Shown: positions 27,556 to 36,403 of the stretch, piece by piece
Position numbering within the stretch: the first letter of the stretch is position 1
Layout: every line of letters begins with the position of its first letter
Assembly: GCA_018882785.1 (NCBI GenBank)
Contig: VERI01000001.1
Coordinates: forward strand, 186,001-250,000
Direction: 5' to 3'
From: Burkholderiaceae bacterium
GTDB lineage: Bacteria; Pseudomonadota; Gammaproteobacteria; Burkholderiales; Burkholderiaceae_A
DNA: 64,000 nucleotides
Made by a program: the position numbers and the translations under genes
The notes under the pieces: generated by a model
Seen by the model: only the letters and a program-made list of their open reading frames with translations
Told to the model about the DNA's origin: nothing
The model's database searches: none

Positions 27556-28515
27556 ATGTCCCGCCCCGAATTTGCCCAGCAGTCCAAGGCAATAGTTCTG
27601 AAAAAGCCACTCGAGCTGGCCCTCAGTGCTGTCGATCTATCGCCCGCAGAAGAGGGAGACGTTGTCGTAGACATTTTATTTAGCGGAATCAGTACGGGTA
27701 CCGAAAAATTATTGTGGTCGGGCCGCATGCCCGCCTTTCCGGGACTCGGATATCCATTGATCCCCGGCTATGAGTCGGTTGGCCGTGTCGTCCATGCGAT
27801 GCCCAAGGCCACGCACCATGAGGGTGATTTTGTTTTCGTTCCTGGTGCGAAATGCTTCGGTGATATCCGCGGATTGTTTGGTGGTGCAGCCTCGCGGGTG
27901 ATTGTTCCCTCGGCACGCGCGCTTGCGATTGATGAATCTCTTGGCGAGCGCGGCGTATTGCTCGCCCTGGCTGCTACTGCCCATCATGCATATCAGGGCA
28001 GGCCAGAGCATCAGCCTGATCTGATCGTGGGCCACGGCGTGCTGGGACGGCTTATCGCGCGTCTGGCAGTTGCCGCGGGCAGACGTCCCGTGGTCTGGGA
28101 GACCAATGCCGCGCGGCGTGCAGGCGCCCATGGCTACACCGTGGTCGACCCTGCGGACGACAGTCGGCGCAACTACGCCAGCATCTGTGATGTCAGCGGA
28201 GACCCGAGCATCCTGGATGCATTGATTGCACGCATGGCGCCTGGCGGAGAAATCGTTCTCGCAGGTTTTTACGAAGACCCGCTGTCGTTTAGTTTCCCTC
28301 CCGCATTTATGCGTGAGGCGCGAATTCGAATTGCCGCTCAGTGGCAGCCTCAGGACCTGAATGCGGTGAGGTCACTGGTGCAATCCGGCGCGCTGTCGCT
28401 CGACGGATTGATTACACACCGCAGCACTCCCCCCGATGCAGATGCAGCCTATCGCACTGCCTTTAATGATCCCGATTGTCTAAAGATGGTTCTCGACTGG
28501 AGCACGCTTCTATGA
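27556..28515 (+). CDS. bchC: Bacteriochlorophyllide a dehydrogenase BchC
   Basis: 319 residues from ATG 27556, downstream of the PpsR sites; the longer open frame runs through the promoter. It is a medium-chain dehydrogenase-like protein: VDILFSGISTGTEKLLWSG and PGYESVGRVV at the front and GHGVLGRLIARLA as the nucleotide-binding turn. It oxidises the 3-hydroxyethyl group to 3-acetyl, giving bacteriochlorophyllide a. Its stop overlaps the bchX start (ATGA). Confidence 0.94.
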   Translation: MSRPEFAQQSKAIVLKKPLELALSAVDLSPAEEGDVVVDILFSGISTGTEKLLWSGRMPAFPGLGYPLIPGYESVGRVVHAMPKATHHEGDFVFVPGAKCFGDIRGLFGGAASRVIVPSARALAIDESLGERGVLLALAATAHHAYQGRPEHQPDLIVGHGVLGRLIARLAVAAGRRPVVWETNAARRAGAHGYTVVDPADDSRRNYASICDVSGDPSILDALIARMAPGGEIVLAGFYEDPLSFSFPPAFMREARIRIAAQWQPQDLNAVRSLVQSGALSLDGLITHRSTPPDADAAYRTAFNDPDCLKMVLDWSTLL

Positions 28516-29429
28516 GCACGACCAAAGAAACTCAGATCATCGCGATCTACGGCAAGGGCGGTATTGGCAAGAGCTTCACCTTGGCCAATCTGTCTTACAT
28601 GATGGCCCAGCAAGGCAAGAAGGTTTTGCTGATCGGCTGCGATCCAAAGAGCGATACGACTTCGTTATTGTTCGGCGGAAAGGCAACTCCGACCATTATC
28701 GAAACCTCTTCCAAAAAGAAACTTGCCGGTGAAGAAGTCACGATCAGTGATGTTTGTTTTAAGCGCGATGGTGTGTTTGCCATGGAACTTGGCGGCCCAG
28801 AAGTCGGCCGAGGTTGTGGCGGTCGCGGAATCATTCACGGTTTTGAAACCCTAGAAAAACTTGGATTCCATGAGTGGGGTTTTGACTATGTCTTGCTTGA
28901 TTTTTTAGGTGACGTGGTCTGTGGCGGTTTTGGACTGCCCATCGCCCGGGACATGTGCCAGAAGGTCATCGTTGTGGCAAGCAATGACCTTCAATCGCTC
29001 TATGTCGCCAATAATGTCTGTTCAGCAGTTGAGTACTTCCGAAAGCTTGGCGGTAATGTAGGCGTCGCAGGCATGGTCATCAATAAAGATGACGGCACTG
29101 GCGAGGCCGCTGCCTTTGCAGAAAAGGTGGGGATTCCCGTGCTGGCCGCAATTCCTGCCCACGAGGATATCCGTCGCAAGAGTGCGAGCTATGAAATCGT
29201 CGGACGTCCTGGCACAACCTGGGGTCCACTGTTCGAGCAGCTTGGCACCAATGTTGCCGAGGCGCCGCCGATGCGTCCCGCCCCGCTCAGTCAGGATGAC
29301 CTGCTCGGCCTGTTTGCCTCTGATGCAGTCGGCCGTGATGTTGTCCTTCAGCCAGCGACGCTGGCCGACATGATGGGTGTTGATGTTCCTGTCAAACAAA
29401 CCCTTGAAGTGGTCTACGAGGAAGTCTGA
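28512..29429 (+). CDS. bchX: Chlorophyllide a reductase iron protein BchX
   Basis: 305 residues of the NifH/BchL family. The P-loop is [15 protein letters not shown], and the two cluster Cys lie in GRGCGGRGI and DVVCGGFGLP. As a dimer it passes electrons with ATP hydrolysis to BchYZ, which reduces the C7=C8 bond of ring B. BchX, not BchL, is indicated by the FKRDGVFAMELGGPEVGRGC context and by its place before bchY-bchZ. The ATG overlaps the bchC stop. Confidence 0.96.
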   Translation: MSTTKETQIIAIYGKGGIGKSFTLANLSYMMAQQGKKVLLIGCDPKSDTTSLLFGGKATPTIIETSSKKKLAGEEVTISDVCFKRDGVFAMELGGPEVGRGCGGRGIIHGFETLEKLGFHEWGFDYVLLDFLGDVVCGGFGLPIARDMCQKVIVVASNDLQSLYVANNVCSAVEYFRKLGGNVGVAGMVINKDDGTGEAAAFAEKVGIPVLAAIPAHEDIRRKSASYEIVGRPGTTWGPLFEQLGTNVAEAPPMRPAPLSQDDLLGLFASDAVGRDVVLQPATLADMMGVDVPVKQTLEVVYEEV

Positions 29430-29440
29430 GGGCGATCGAT

Positions 29441-30976
29441 ATGAATAAACCCATCGATATTCCCATCAAGGTCATTGCTGCCGATCCTGCATCGCCGGCG
29501 GCTGCGGCGGGCACCTGCGGAGCGCCCACAGAAATGGCATCGGCGGCCCGTCAGGCTGGCAAGAGCGAGACGCTGGATCGTTATGCGGCAGATTACCCGA
29601 AGGGACCCCACGACCAGCCGCAGAGCATGTGTCCTGCTTTTGGCTCACTACGCGTGGGTCTTCGGATGCGCCGAACGGCGACCATTTTGTCTGGCTCCGC
29701 ATGCTGCGTTTATGGCCTGACATTCACATCGCATTTTTATGGTGCACGTCGCAGTGTTGGCTATGTGCCGTTTAACTCGGAGACCCTGGTCACCGGAAAG
29801 TTGTTCGAGGATATCCGCGATGCCGTCCATGCGCAGGCGGATCCCCAGCGACTGGATGCGATCGTTGTAATCAATCTATGTGTCCCAACGGCCAGTGGGG
29901 TGCCACTGCAGCTTCTGCCAAAAGAAATTAATGGTGTCCGCGTGATCGGTATTGATGTGCCGGGGTTTGGTGTGCCCACCCATGCCGAGGCCAAGGATGT
30001 CCTTTCGGGCGCCATGCTCCGATACGCCCGCGAAGAGATCATGGCGGGCCCGGTTCCAGCGCCAAAGAATCGGGTTGCGGATCGGCCAACAATTACGCTG
30101 CTGGGAGAAATGTTTCCCGCAGATCCAGTGGGCATCGGCATGATGCTTGCCCCGATGGGTCTTGCGGTTGGGCCGGTTGTGCCAGTGCGTGAATGGCGAG
30201 AGCTCTACACCGCTTTAGATTGCGCAGCGGTGAGCGCTATTCATCCGTTTTATACCGCCAGCATTCGTGAATTCGAGGCTGCAGGCAGGCCGATTGTGGG
30301 ATCTGCCCCGGTCGGTTTTGAGGGGACCGAGTCCTGGCTTCAGTCGATTGGTCGGACGGCAGGCATTGCCCAGTCTTCGATCGATGCAGCAAAAAACGTA
30401 ATTCTTCCAGCAATCCGCGCTGCGATTTCAAAGACACCGATTAAGGGCCGGATCACACTGAGTGGCTACGAGGGTTCTGAACTCCTGGTGGCGCGCTTAT
30501 TGGTCGAGTCGGGTGCAGATCTTCGTTATGTAGGCACGGCCTGCCCGCGGACATCTTGGAGCGATACCGATCGTCAATGGCTAGAGTCAAATGGCGTACG
30601 GGTTCAGTACCGTGCCTCGCTTGAGCAGGATCTCGATGCCCTGCACGAGTTCGCTCCTGATCTCGCTATTGGTACGACACCAGTGGTCCAGGCAGCCAAG
30701 CAGGCCAGTATTCCTGCGCTGTACTTCACCAATCTGATTTCAGCCCGGCCATTAATGGGGCCTGCGGGCGCCGGATCATTGGCCCAAGTGATTAATGCGG
30801 CGATCGTCAACAAGTCCCGATTTGATCAGATGCACACCTTCTTTGAATCTGTCGGCGATGGTGATAACGCAGGTGTCTGGGAGGAAACTCCCAAGGCCCA
30901 TCCGGAGTTTCGAGAGCATACGCGTCGTCAACTGGCCAAGCTCCAGAAGGCCCGTAAGTCTGAGGAGATGGGCTGA
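29441..30976 (+). CDS. bchY: Chlorophyllide a reductase subunit BchY
   Basis: 511 residues of the NifD-like catalytic family. Candidate cluster Cys lie in [21 protein letters not shown] and [10 protein letters not shown]. With BchZ it forms the chlorophyllide reductase core that receives electrons from BchX. It starts 11 bp after bchX, and its TGA overlaps the bchZ ATG. Confidence 0.95.
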   Translation: MNKPIDIPIKVIAADPASPAAAAGTCGAPTEMASAARQAGKSETLDRYAADYPKGPHDQPQSMCPAFGSLRVGLRMRRTATILSGSACCVYGLTFTSHFYGARRSVGYVPFNSETLVTGKLFEDIRDAVHAQADPQRLDAIVVINLCVPTASGVPLQLLPKEINGVRVIGIDVPGFGVPTHAEAKDVLSGAMLRYAREEIMAGPVPAPKNRVADRPTITLLGEMFPADPVGIGMMLAPMGLAVGPVVPVREWRELYTALDCAAVSAIHPFYTASIREFEAAGRPIVGSAPVGFEGTESWLQSIGRTAGIAQSSIDAAKNVILPAIRAAISKTPIKGRITLSGYEGSELLVARLLVESGADLRYVGTACPRTSWSDTDRQWLESNGVRVQYRASLEQDLDALHEFAPDLAIGTTPVVQAAKQASIPALYFTNLISARPLMGPAGAGSLAQVINAAIVNKSRFDQMHTFFESVGDGDNAGVWEETPKAHPEFREHTRRQLAKLQKARKSEEMG

Positions 30977-32439
30977 TGTTTGTTATCGATCATGATCGGG
31001 CAGGTGGCTACTGGGGTGCCGTGTATGTCTTCACGGCTATCAAGGGGCTGCAGGTAGTGATTGACGGTCCGGTGGGTTGTGAGAATCTGCCGGTCACGTC
31101 GGTGCTGCACTACACCGACGCCCTGCCGCCGCATGAGCTGCCAATTGTCGTCACCGGACTCGCCGAGGAGCAGCTCGGCCGAGAGGGCACCGAGGGTGCG
31201 ATGAAACGCGCCCATGCCACGCTGGACCCGGACCTACCGGCGGTGGTGGTGACGGGATCGATCGCCGAAATGATTGGTGGTGGTGTCACTCCAGAGGGCA
31301 CCAACATCAAACGGTTCTTGCCTCGAACGATAGATGAAGATCAGTGGCAGTGCGCGGATCGCGCGATGCGTTGGCTGTGGACTGAGTACGGCATGAAAAA
31401 AGTGCCCGCGAGACGGCCGCGCAAAGAGGGTGAAAAACCACGTGTGAATATTATTGGGCCTGCCTATGGGACCTTTAATATGCCCAGCGATCTTGCTGAG
31501 ATTCGTCGACTCGTCCAGGGTATTGGCGCCGAGGTGAACCTTGTATTTCCGCTGGGCGGTCACCTTGCAGATGTCTCTCGGCTCGTCGAGGCAGACGTCA
31601 ATATTTGCATGTACAGGGAGTTCGGCCGCCTGCTCTGCGAGGCGCTGGATCGCCCCTATCTTCAGGCACCGATCGGTCTGCACAGCACAACCAAGTTCTT
31701 GAGAACACTAGGACAGCTGCTGGATCTGGATCCCGAACCGTTTATTGCCCAGCAAAAGCACACGACCATTAAGCCGATCTGGGATTTGTGGCGCTCGGTC
31801 ACGCAGGATTTTTTTGGCACCGCCAGTTTCGCTGTCGTGGCCAATGACACCTATGCCCGTGGCATTCGTCATTACCTTGAAGACGAGCTTGGGCTGCCAT
31901 GTAACTTTTCGATTTCCCGTAAGCCTGGGCAGAAGACAGACAGTGAACACATCCGCACGCTGTGTAAAGAGAAGTCGCCGCTCGTGATGTTTGGCAGCTA
32001 TAACGAAAGAATGTATCTGGCGGAGACGGGGTCGCGGGCGACCTATATTCCAGCCTCATTTCCAGGCGCGATTATCCGTCGCCATACCGGCACTCCGTTT
32101 ATGGGATACGCCGGTGCTACTTATCTGTTGCAGGAATTCTGTAACGCACTCTTTGATGCCTTATTTCACATCCTGCCACTTGGAACAGAACTCGATCGTG
32201 TAGACCCTACGCCTGCGCGGGCCAGTGAGTCCGGATCGGGTGCAATGCAATGGGCGGCTGATGCACAGGCCCTACTGGGTGAGTTTGTGCAGGCCGAGCC
32301 GATGCTGGTGCAGATCTCTGTGGCCAAGCGTTTGCGCGATCAGGCCGAGTTACTGGCGAAAAACGCCGGTACCCATCATGTCACGTCAGACGATGTCCGG
32401 CGTGCCCGCTATGTGATGAAACAAGGAGTAACGGCATGA
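30976..32439 (+). CDS. bchZ: Chlorophyllide a reductase subunit BchZ
   Basis: 487 residues. N-terminal [18 protein letters not shown] with [12 protein letters not shown], whose Cys is a cluster-ligand candidate. [16 protein letters not shown] is typical of the family, and a C-terminal light-independent-reductase helical tail ([24 protein letters not shown]) follows. It is the NifK-like partner of BchY. A 117-bp leader with two hairpins separates it from pufB. Confidence 0.95.
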   Translation: MFVIDHDRAGGYWGAVYVFTAIKGLQVVIDGPVGCENLPVTSVLHYTDALPPHELPIVVTGLAEEQLGREGTEGAMKRAHATLDPDLPAVVVTGSIAEMIGGGVTPEGTNIKRFLPRTIDEDQWQCADRAMRWLWTEYGMKKVPARRPRKEGEKPRVNIIGPAYGTFNMPSDLAEIRRLVQGIGAEVNLVFPLGGHLADVSRLVEADVNICMYREFGRLLCEALDRPYLQAPIGLHSTTKFLRTLGQLLDLDPEPFIAQQKHTTIKPIWDLWRSVTQDFFGTASFAVVANDTYARGIRHYLEDELGLPCNFSISRKPGQKTDSEHIRTLCKEKSPLVMFGSYNERMYLAETGSRATYIPASFPGAIIRRHTGTPFMGYAGATYLLQEFCNALFDALFHILPLGTELDRVDPTPARASESGSGAMQWAADAQALLGEFVQAEPMLVQISVAKRLRDQAELLAKNAGTHHVTSDDVRRARYVMKQGVTA

Positions 32440-32502
32440 GCACGTGCCAGTCCTTGTCATGCATCCACCTTATGTCGCAATGCTTTGTTGCGTCATCTCC
32501 GG

Positions 32503-32537
32503 CCACGGGGGGATTTCGTGGTAACGGCCGAAAGGCC
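32503..32537 (+). promoter_or_regulatory. Two hairpins in the pufB leader
   Basis: CCACG/CGTGG (32503-32521) and the tight GGCC-GAAA-GGCC tetraloop hairpin (32526-32537) lie directly upstream of the pufB ribosome-binding site (AGGAGA, 32545). puf messages are known for segment-specific stability set by stem-loops, so these could be 5' stabilisers or processing marks. No terminator-like T run and no PpsR site was seen here. Confidence 0.5.
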
Positions 32538-32556
32538 AACTTACAGGAGAGATCCT

Positions 32557-32706
32557 ATGAGTAATGGCAAGACGAGTCTTTCGGGACTCACCGACGAGGA
32601 AGCCCAAGAGTTTCACAAGTTTTACATTCAGGGCACCCTCGCGTTCACGGCGACCGCCGTCATCGCTCACGCACTCGTGTGGGCATGGCGCCCCTGGTTC
32701 CATTAA
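32557..32706 (+). CDS. pufB: LH1 antenna beta polypeptide PufB
   Basis: 49 residues from ATG 32557 with an AGGAGA ribosome-binding site. Classical beta chain: polar N-terminus [17 protein letters not shown], one membrane helix, the bacteriochlorophyll ligand His38 (AVIAHALVW) and C-terminal WAWRPWFH. With PufA it forms the ring that passes excitation to the reaction centre. Confidence 0.96.
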   Translation: MSNGKTSLSGLTDEEAQEFHKFYIQGTLAFTATAVIAHALVWAWRPWFH

Positions 32707-32734
32707 TCCGTCCACTGACCTTTAGGGGAATGCT

Positions 32735-32959
32735 ATGAATCAGATCACAGACGAAGTCCTTCACGAGTCGGTGAAAACTAACTCGATGACGTACTACAGC
32801 ATTTTTGCTGTCAGTTTTATCGTCTTTCTGGCGATCGCCCTCGTCGCGCAGATGTTGTTTTTGCAATGGCGTTCCTGGTTCCCGGGGGCGGAAGGTGGCA
32901 AGACGTTAATTGGTGATGTGAAGGCTGCGGTTTACACCCTCATGTCTCAACTCACCTGA
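32735..32959 (+). CDS. LH1 beta-like single-helix protein lacking the pigment-binding His
   Basis: 74 residues, no known name. It sits between pufB and pufA with its own ribosome-binding site (GGGGA). It has one helix (about 20-43) and a cytoplasmic-looking polar N-terminus. [19 protein letters not shown] (31-49) aligns without gaps to [19 protein letters not shown] of PufB, with 9 of 19 identical, but Gln39 (codon CAG) replaces the ligand His. A tail of 25 residues ([11 protein letters not shown] to the end) then follows, which beta chains lack. It looks like a beta duplicate that lost pigment binding and now has a structural role. It has no likeness to the PufX sequence as I recall it. Confidence 0.8.
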   Translation: MNQITDEVLHESVKTNSMTYYSIFAVSFIVFLAIALVAQMLFLQWRSWFPGAEGGKTLIGDVKAAVYTLMSQLT

Positions 32960-32981
32960 TCAACTTATAGGAGATGGAACC

Positions 32982-33167
32982 ATGTGGAGAATTTGGCGCC
33001 TGTTCGATCCGCTGCGAGCCCTTGTGGCCCAGGCGGTGTTTTTGTTCGGTCTAGCAGCAATGATTCATTTCATTTTGCTGTCCACCGAGCGTTTCAACTG
33101 GCTCGATGGCAAAAGCCAGGCCGAGATCAAGGCAGCGAAGCCTGCTGCAGTGTCCTCGCCGAAGTAA
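32982..33167 (+). CDS. pufA: LH1 antenna alpha polypeptide PufA
   Basis: 61 residues with the alpha pattern: [22 protein letters not shown], ligand His29 in [11 protein letters not shown], then RFNWLDG. The C-terminal tail is Lys/Ala-rich ([10 protein letters not shown]). An AGGAG ribosome-binding site precedes it. In most purple bacteria pufA directly follows pufB; here one gene lies between. Confidence 0.96.
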   Translation: MWRIWRLFDPLRALVAQAVFLFGLAAMIHFILLSTERFNWLDGKSQAEIKAAKPAAVSSPK

Positions 33168-33181
33168 TTGTTGTAGAGCAA

Positions 33182-33219
33182 TGCAGGGGGTGCCCGTGTC
33201 GATCATGGGCCTTCCTGCA
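33182..33219 (+). promoter_or_regulatory. Stem-loop between pufA and pufL
   Basis: Outer arms TGCAGG/CCTGCA and inner GCCC/GGGC make a stable hairpin in the 71-bp gap, without a T run. A hairpin at this place is known in other puf operons. It protects the 3' end of the antenna message, so antenna transcripts outnumber reaction-centre transcripts. Confidence 0.75.
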
Positions 33220-33238
33220 CCTTAACGGAGAGATTTAA

Positions 33239-34063
33239 ATGGCGATGCTCAGTTTCGAAAGAAAGTATCGTGTTCGCGGCGGTACCCTGGTCGGTGGTGA
33301 CATGTTTGACTTCTGGGTCGGACCGTTTTACTGCGGCTTTTTTGGGCTCACGACCGTCTTTTTTGCGGCGCTTGGCACCGTCTTGATTCTGTGGGGAGCC
33401 TCGCAGGGGCCGACATGGAACCTTTGGCAGATTAATATCGCTCCGCCGGATCTTAGCTATGGACTGGGTCTGGCACCTCTTTTAAAGGGCGGGCTCTGGC
33501 AGCTGATCACCGTCTGTGCCCTGGGCGCGTTTGGCTCTTGGGCGCTGCGCGAAGTGGAGATCTGCCGCAAGCTGGGCATGGGCTATCACGTGCCGGTTGC
33601 GTTTTCGATGGCGATCTTTGCCTACTTCACCCTGGTGGTGATCCGGCCGGTGCTGATGGGCGCCTGGGGCCATGGATTTCCGTATGGAATCTTGAGCCAC
33701 CTCGACTGGGTGTCGAACGTTGGCTATCAGTACCTGCACTTTCATTACAACCCCGCCCATATGCTGGCGATTACCTTGTTCTTTACGACATGCCTGGCAC
33801 TGGCCATGCATGGCGGACTCATTCTCTCGGCGGCCAATCCAAAAAAAGGTGAGGTCGTTCGTACACCAGAGCATGAGGACACCTTCTTTCGAGATCTGAT
33901 CGGCTACTCAGTGGGAACGCTGGGCATTCATCGATTGGGCATGTATCTGGCCATGGCTGCCGTATTTTTTAGTGCGGTCTGTATCGTGATCAGCGGCCCC
34001 TTCTGGACACGCGGCTGGCCAGAGTGGTGGAACTGGTGGCTCAACCTTCCGATCTGGTCTTAA
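33239..34063 (+). CDS. pufL: Photosynthetic reaction centre L subunit
   Basis: 274 residues with five membrane helices. Typical start [26 protein letters not shown] and the pigment and iron ligands of the L chain: [18 protein letters not shown] (special-pair His), LAMHGGLIL and GIHRLGMY. It binds the special pair, accessory pigments and quinone with PufM. Confidence 0.97.
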   Translation: MAMLSFERKYRVRGGTLVGGDMFDFWVGPFYCGFFGLTTVFFAALGTVLILWGASQGPTWNLWQINIAPPDLSYGLGLAPLLKGGLWQLITVCALGAFGSWALREVEICRKLGMGYHVPVAFSMAIFAYFTLVVIRPVLMGAWGHGFPYGILSHLDWVSNVGYQYLHFHYNPAHMLAITLFFTTCLALAMHGGLILSAANPKKGEVVRTPEHEDTFFRDLIGYSVGTLGIHRLGMYLAMAAVFFSAVCIVISGPFWTRGWPEWWNWWLNLPIWS

Positions 34064-34085
34064 GCCAAAGCGCAGGAGAAACAAT

Positions 34086-35066
34086 ATGGCTGACTATCAA
34101 AACTTATTTACCCAGGTTCAGGCGGTAACGCATCCGCACTCGGGCGTTGCAATCGATCCTCGGGATATGGGTGAACGCACCAAAAACCCATTCCTGTTGC
34201 ACCTTGCGGGCCGTCTCGGCAATGCCCAGATTGGTCCCCTCTATCTGGGTCGGGTTGGCGTGGCATCGCTTTTTTGCTTCATTATTGCCTTCACGATCGT
34301 TGGCTGGAATATGCTAATTCAGGTCAACTACGATCCAATTCAGTTTGTTCGACAGTTGTTTTGGCTGTCTCTCGATCCACCAGCACCCGAGTATGGGTTG
34401 AAGCTTGCTCCGTTAAATCAGGGCGGATGGTGGAATATCGCAGGATTTTTCTTCACTGTTTCGATTCTGTTGTGGTGGGTGCGGGTCTATCGACGGGCGC
34501 GTGCACTGGGCCTCGGCACGCATATCGCCTGGGCCTTCGCAGCGGCGATCTGGCTCTATCTCGTCCTCGGATTTTTCCGCCCCCTACTGATGGGCAGCTG
34601 GTCAGAGGCGGTCCCCTTTGGCATCTTTTCCCATCTGGATTGGACTGCTGCATTCTCAATTCGCTATGGCAATCTGTTCTACAACCCATTTCATATGCTG
34701 TCGATCGCGTTTCTGTATGGGTCGGCACTGCTCTTCGCCATGCACGGTGCCACGATTTTGGCCGTGACCCGCTATGGCGGTGATCGTGAAGTTGAGCAGA
34801 TCGTGGATCGCGGGTCTGCCTCAGAGCGCGCTGCCTTATTTTGGCGATGGACCATGGGGTTTAACGCCACCATGGAATCGATTCACCGTTGGGCATGGTG
34901 GTTTGCCGTGCTCTGCCCGTTGACCGGCGGTATTGGCATTCTTCTCACCGGCACGGTCGTGGACAACTGGTACCTGTGGGGAATTAAGCACGGCCTTGTG
35001 CCGCCTTATCCCGATATGTGGGGTGCGCCCACCGTTGACCCAAGTGTCATGCAAGGAGCGAAATAA
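34086..35066 (+). CDS. pufM: Photosynthetic reaction centre M subunit
   Basis: 326 residues with five helices. The M-chain signature is [39 protein letters not shown] and [12 protein letters not shown], with His residues ligating bacteriochlorophyll and the non-haem iron. The C-terminal [11 protein letters not shown] contacts the cytochrome subunit. Its stop overlaps the pufC ATG (TAATG). Confidence 0.97.
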   Translation: MADYQNLFTQVQAVTHPHSGVAIDPRDMGERTKNPFLLHLAGRLGNAQIGPLYLGRVGVASLFCFIIAFTIVGWNMLIQVNYDPIQFVRQLFWLSLDPPAPEYGLKLAPLNQGGWWNIAGFFFTVSILLWWVRVYRRARALGLGTHIAWAFAAAIWLYLVLGFFRPLLMGSWSEAVPFGIFSHLDWTAAFSIRYGNLFYNPFHMLSIAFLYGSALLFAMHGATILAVTRYGGDREVEQIVDRGSASERAALFWRWTMGFNATMESIHRWAWWFAVLCPLTGGIGILLTGTVVDNWYLWGIKHGLVPPYPDMWGAPTVDPSVMQGAK

Positions 35067-36121
35067 TGAATCTGAAACGATTGCAATGGCTCGCTGTGCT
35101 TGCGTTGACAGGGTTTTCGCTCTCGGGCTGCGAACGGCCACCTGTGGATTCTGTTCAGGTTGGTTTTCGTGGCACAGGCATGGAGCTTGTGTATAACCCT
35201 CGCACGCTAAGTGATCAGGCTGCTTTAAATACTGCCCCCCCGGCATTGCCGGAGGCCGATAAGAGCGGACCGCGGGCGGGCGCGGTTTACAAGAACGTTA
35301 AAGTACTTGGCAATCTGAGTGTGGGCGAGTTCAACCGCCTGATGGTTGGCTACACGCAGTGGGTTGCCCCGGAACAGGGCTGTGGCTATTGCCACAATTT
35401 GAATAACTTCGCGGATGATTCTCTGTACACCAAGGTCGTGGCCCGCCGGATGACAGAGATGACCATGCACCTGAATGCCACCTGGAAAAATCACGTCGCC
35501 GAAACAGGCGTTACGTGCCAGACCTGCCATCGTGGCCAGCCTGTGCCCGGGAAAATCTGGTTTAAACCGGACGAATCGAAGTTGGCCAAAGGGCTGCTCG
35601 GACAGCGAAACGGGCAGAACGCCCCAGCGCCGAGCGTTGCATACAGCTCCCTGCCGAATGATCCTTTTAGTGCGTATCTGGTGAAGGACAATCGGATCCG
35701 CCAGATTTCGCAGACCGCGCTGCCTCAGGGCATCAATGGCAACGGATCATCTACCCAGGCGACCGAGGCAACCTACGGGTTCATGATGCACATCTCTGAT
35801 GCCTTGGGTGTGAATTGCGCCTTCTGTCATAACTCTCGTAACTTCTCGAACTGGGAAGAGAGTCCTCCGCAGCGAGCGACGGCCTGGCATGGGATTCGTA
35901 TGGTCCGCGAACTGAATAACGAATTCATGACACCGCTGACCAAGACTTTTCCGCCCAATCGGCTTGGGCCTACGGGTGATGTTGCCAAAGTAAATTGTGC
36001 GACCTGCCATCAGGGTGCTTACAAACCCCTCTGGGGGGAGCAGATGGCCAAGTCCTGGCCTGAGCTCCGGGGCAATCCAGGCCGCGTGATCAAGACTGCA
36101 TCAGGAGGGGCTGCGAAATAA
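35066..36121 (+). CDS. pufC: Reaction-centre tetrahaem cytochrome c subunit
   Basis: 351 residues. The lipoprotein signal has a lipobox LSGC with Cys22 as the modified residue. Four CxxCH haem sites follow: 106-110, 151-155, 251-255 and 311-315. It docks on the periplasmic face and re-reduces the oxidised special pair. It is the last puf gene; a terminator follows. Confidence 0.97.
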   Translation: MNLKRLQWLAVLALTGFSLSGCERPPVDSVQVGFRGTGMELVYNPRTLSDQAALNTAPPALPEADKSGPRAGAVYKNVKVLGNLSVGEFNRLMVGYTQWVAPEQGCGYCHNLNNFADDSLYTKVVARRMTEMTMHLNATWKNHVAETGVTCQTCHRGQPVPGKIWFKPDESKLAKGLLGQRNGQNAPAPSVAYSSLPNDPFSAYLVKDNRIRQISQTALPQGINGNGSSTQATEATYGFMMHISDALGVNCAFCHNSRNFSNWEESPPQRATAWHGIRMVRELNNEFMTPLTKTFPPNRLGPTGDVAKVNCATCHQGAYKPLWGEQMAKSWPELRGNPGRVIKTASGGAAK

Positions 36122-36250
36122 CTGCACGATATTAAAAAGGCCCTCCTCACCTAGAAGAGTGGTTTAGGGCGCGGTTCCCTCATCGCTGCCCCTTGCCTCC
36201 ATTGCAGCGGTCTTCTCGGCGGTCGTCCCCCGCCATGGACCCAGGAGGCG

Positions 36251-36284
36251 AAGCCCGAAGGCTCCCCCCTTCGGGCTTTTTTTT
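36251..36284 (+). terminator. Rho-independent terminator of the puf operon
   Basis: An 11-bp stem AAGCCCGAAGG/CCTTCGGGCTT with a 6-nt loop, followed by six further T, about 130 bp after the pufC stop. The bases between pufC and this point hold a shorter GCCCT/AGGGC inverted repeat (36140-36170) and no gene. Confidence 0.92.
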
Positions 36285-36332
36285 GATCCAGTTGGTCTGC
36301 GCCGAAGGCGGCGGGCGTAGCCGCTCAGCCTG

Positions 36333-36346
36333 TTGATTTCGATCAA
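36333..36346 (+). promoter_or_regulatory. Perfect FNR-type box before hemN
   Basis: TTGATTTCGATCAA matches TTGAT-N4-ATCAA at every position. A -10-like CATACT (36368-36373) puts the start near 36381, 41.5 bp from the box centre, which is class II activator geometry. hemN is a textbook FNR/Anr target. Confidence 0.85.
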
Positions 36347-36403
36347 CGTATTTTCTACTTGGTTTGACATACTCGGTCCAACCTAATTGCCGTTGAGATC
36401 GTC

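Noticed and set aside
32440..32556. PpsR site directly before pufB
   Set aside because: No TGT-N12-ACA match better than chance; puf is probably read through from upstream plus other regulators.
32735..32959. PufX or PufQ
   Set aside because: No likeness to those sequences as recalled; the beta-chain alignment is much better, and the gene lies between pufB and pufA, not before pufB or after pufM.
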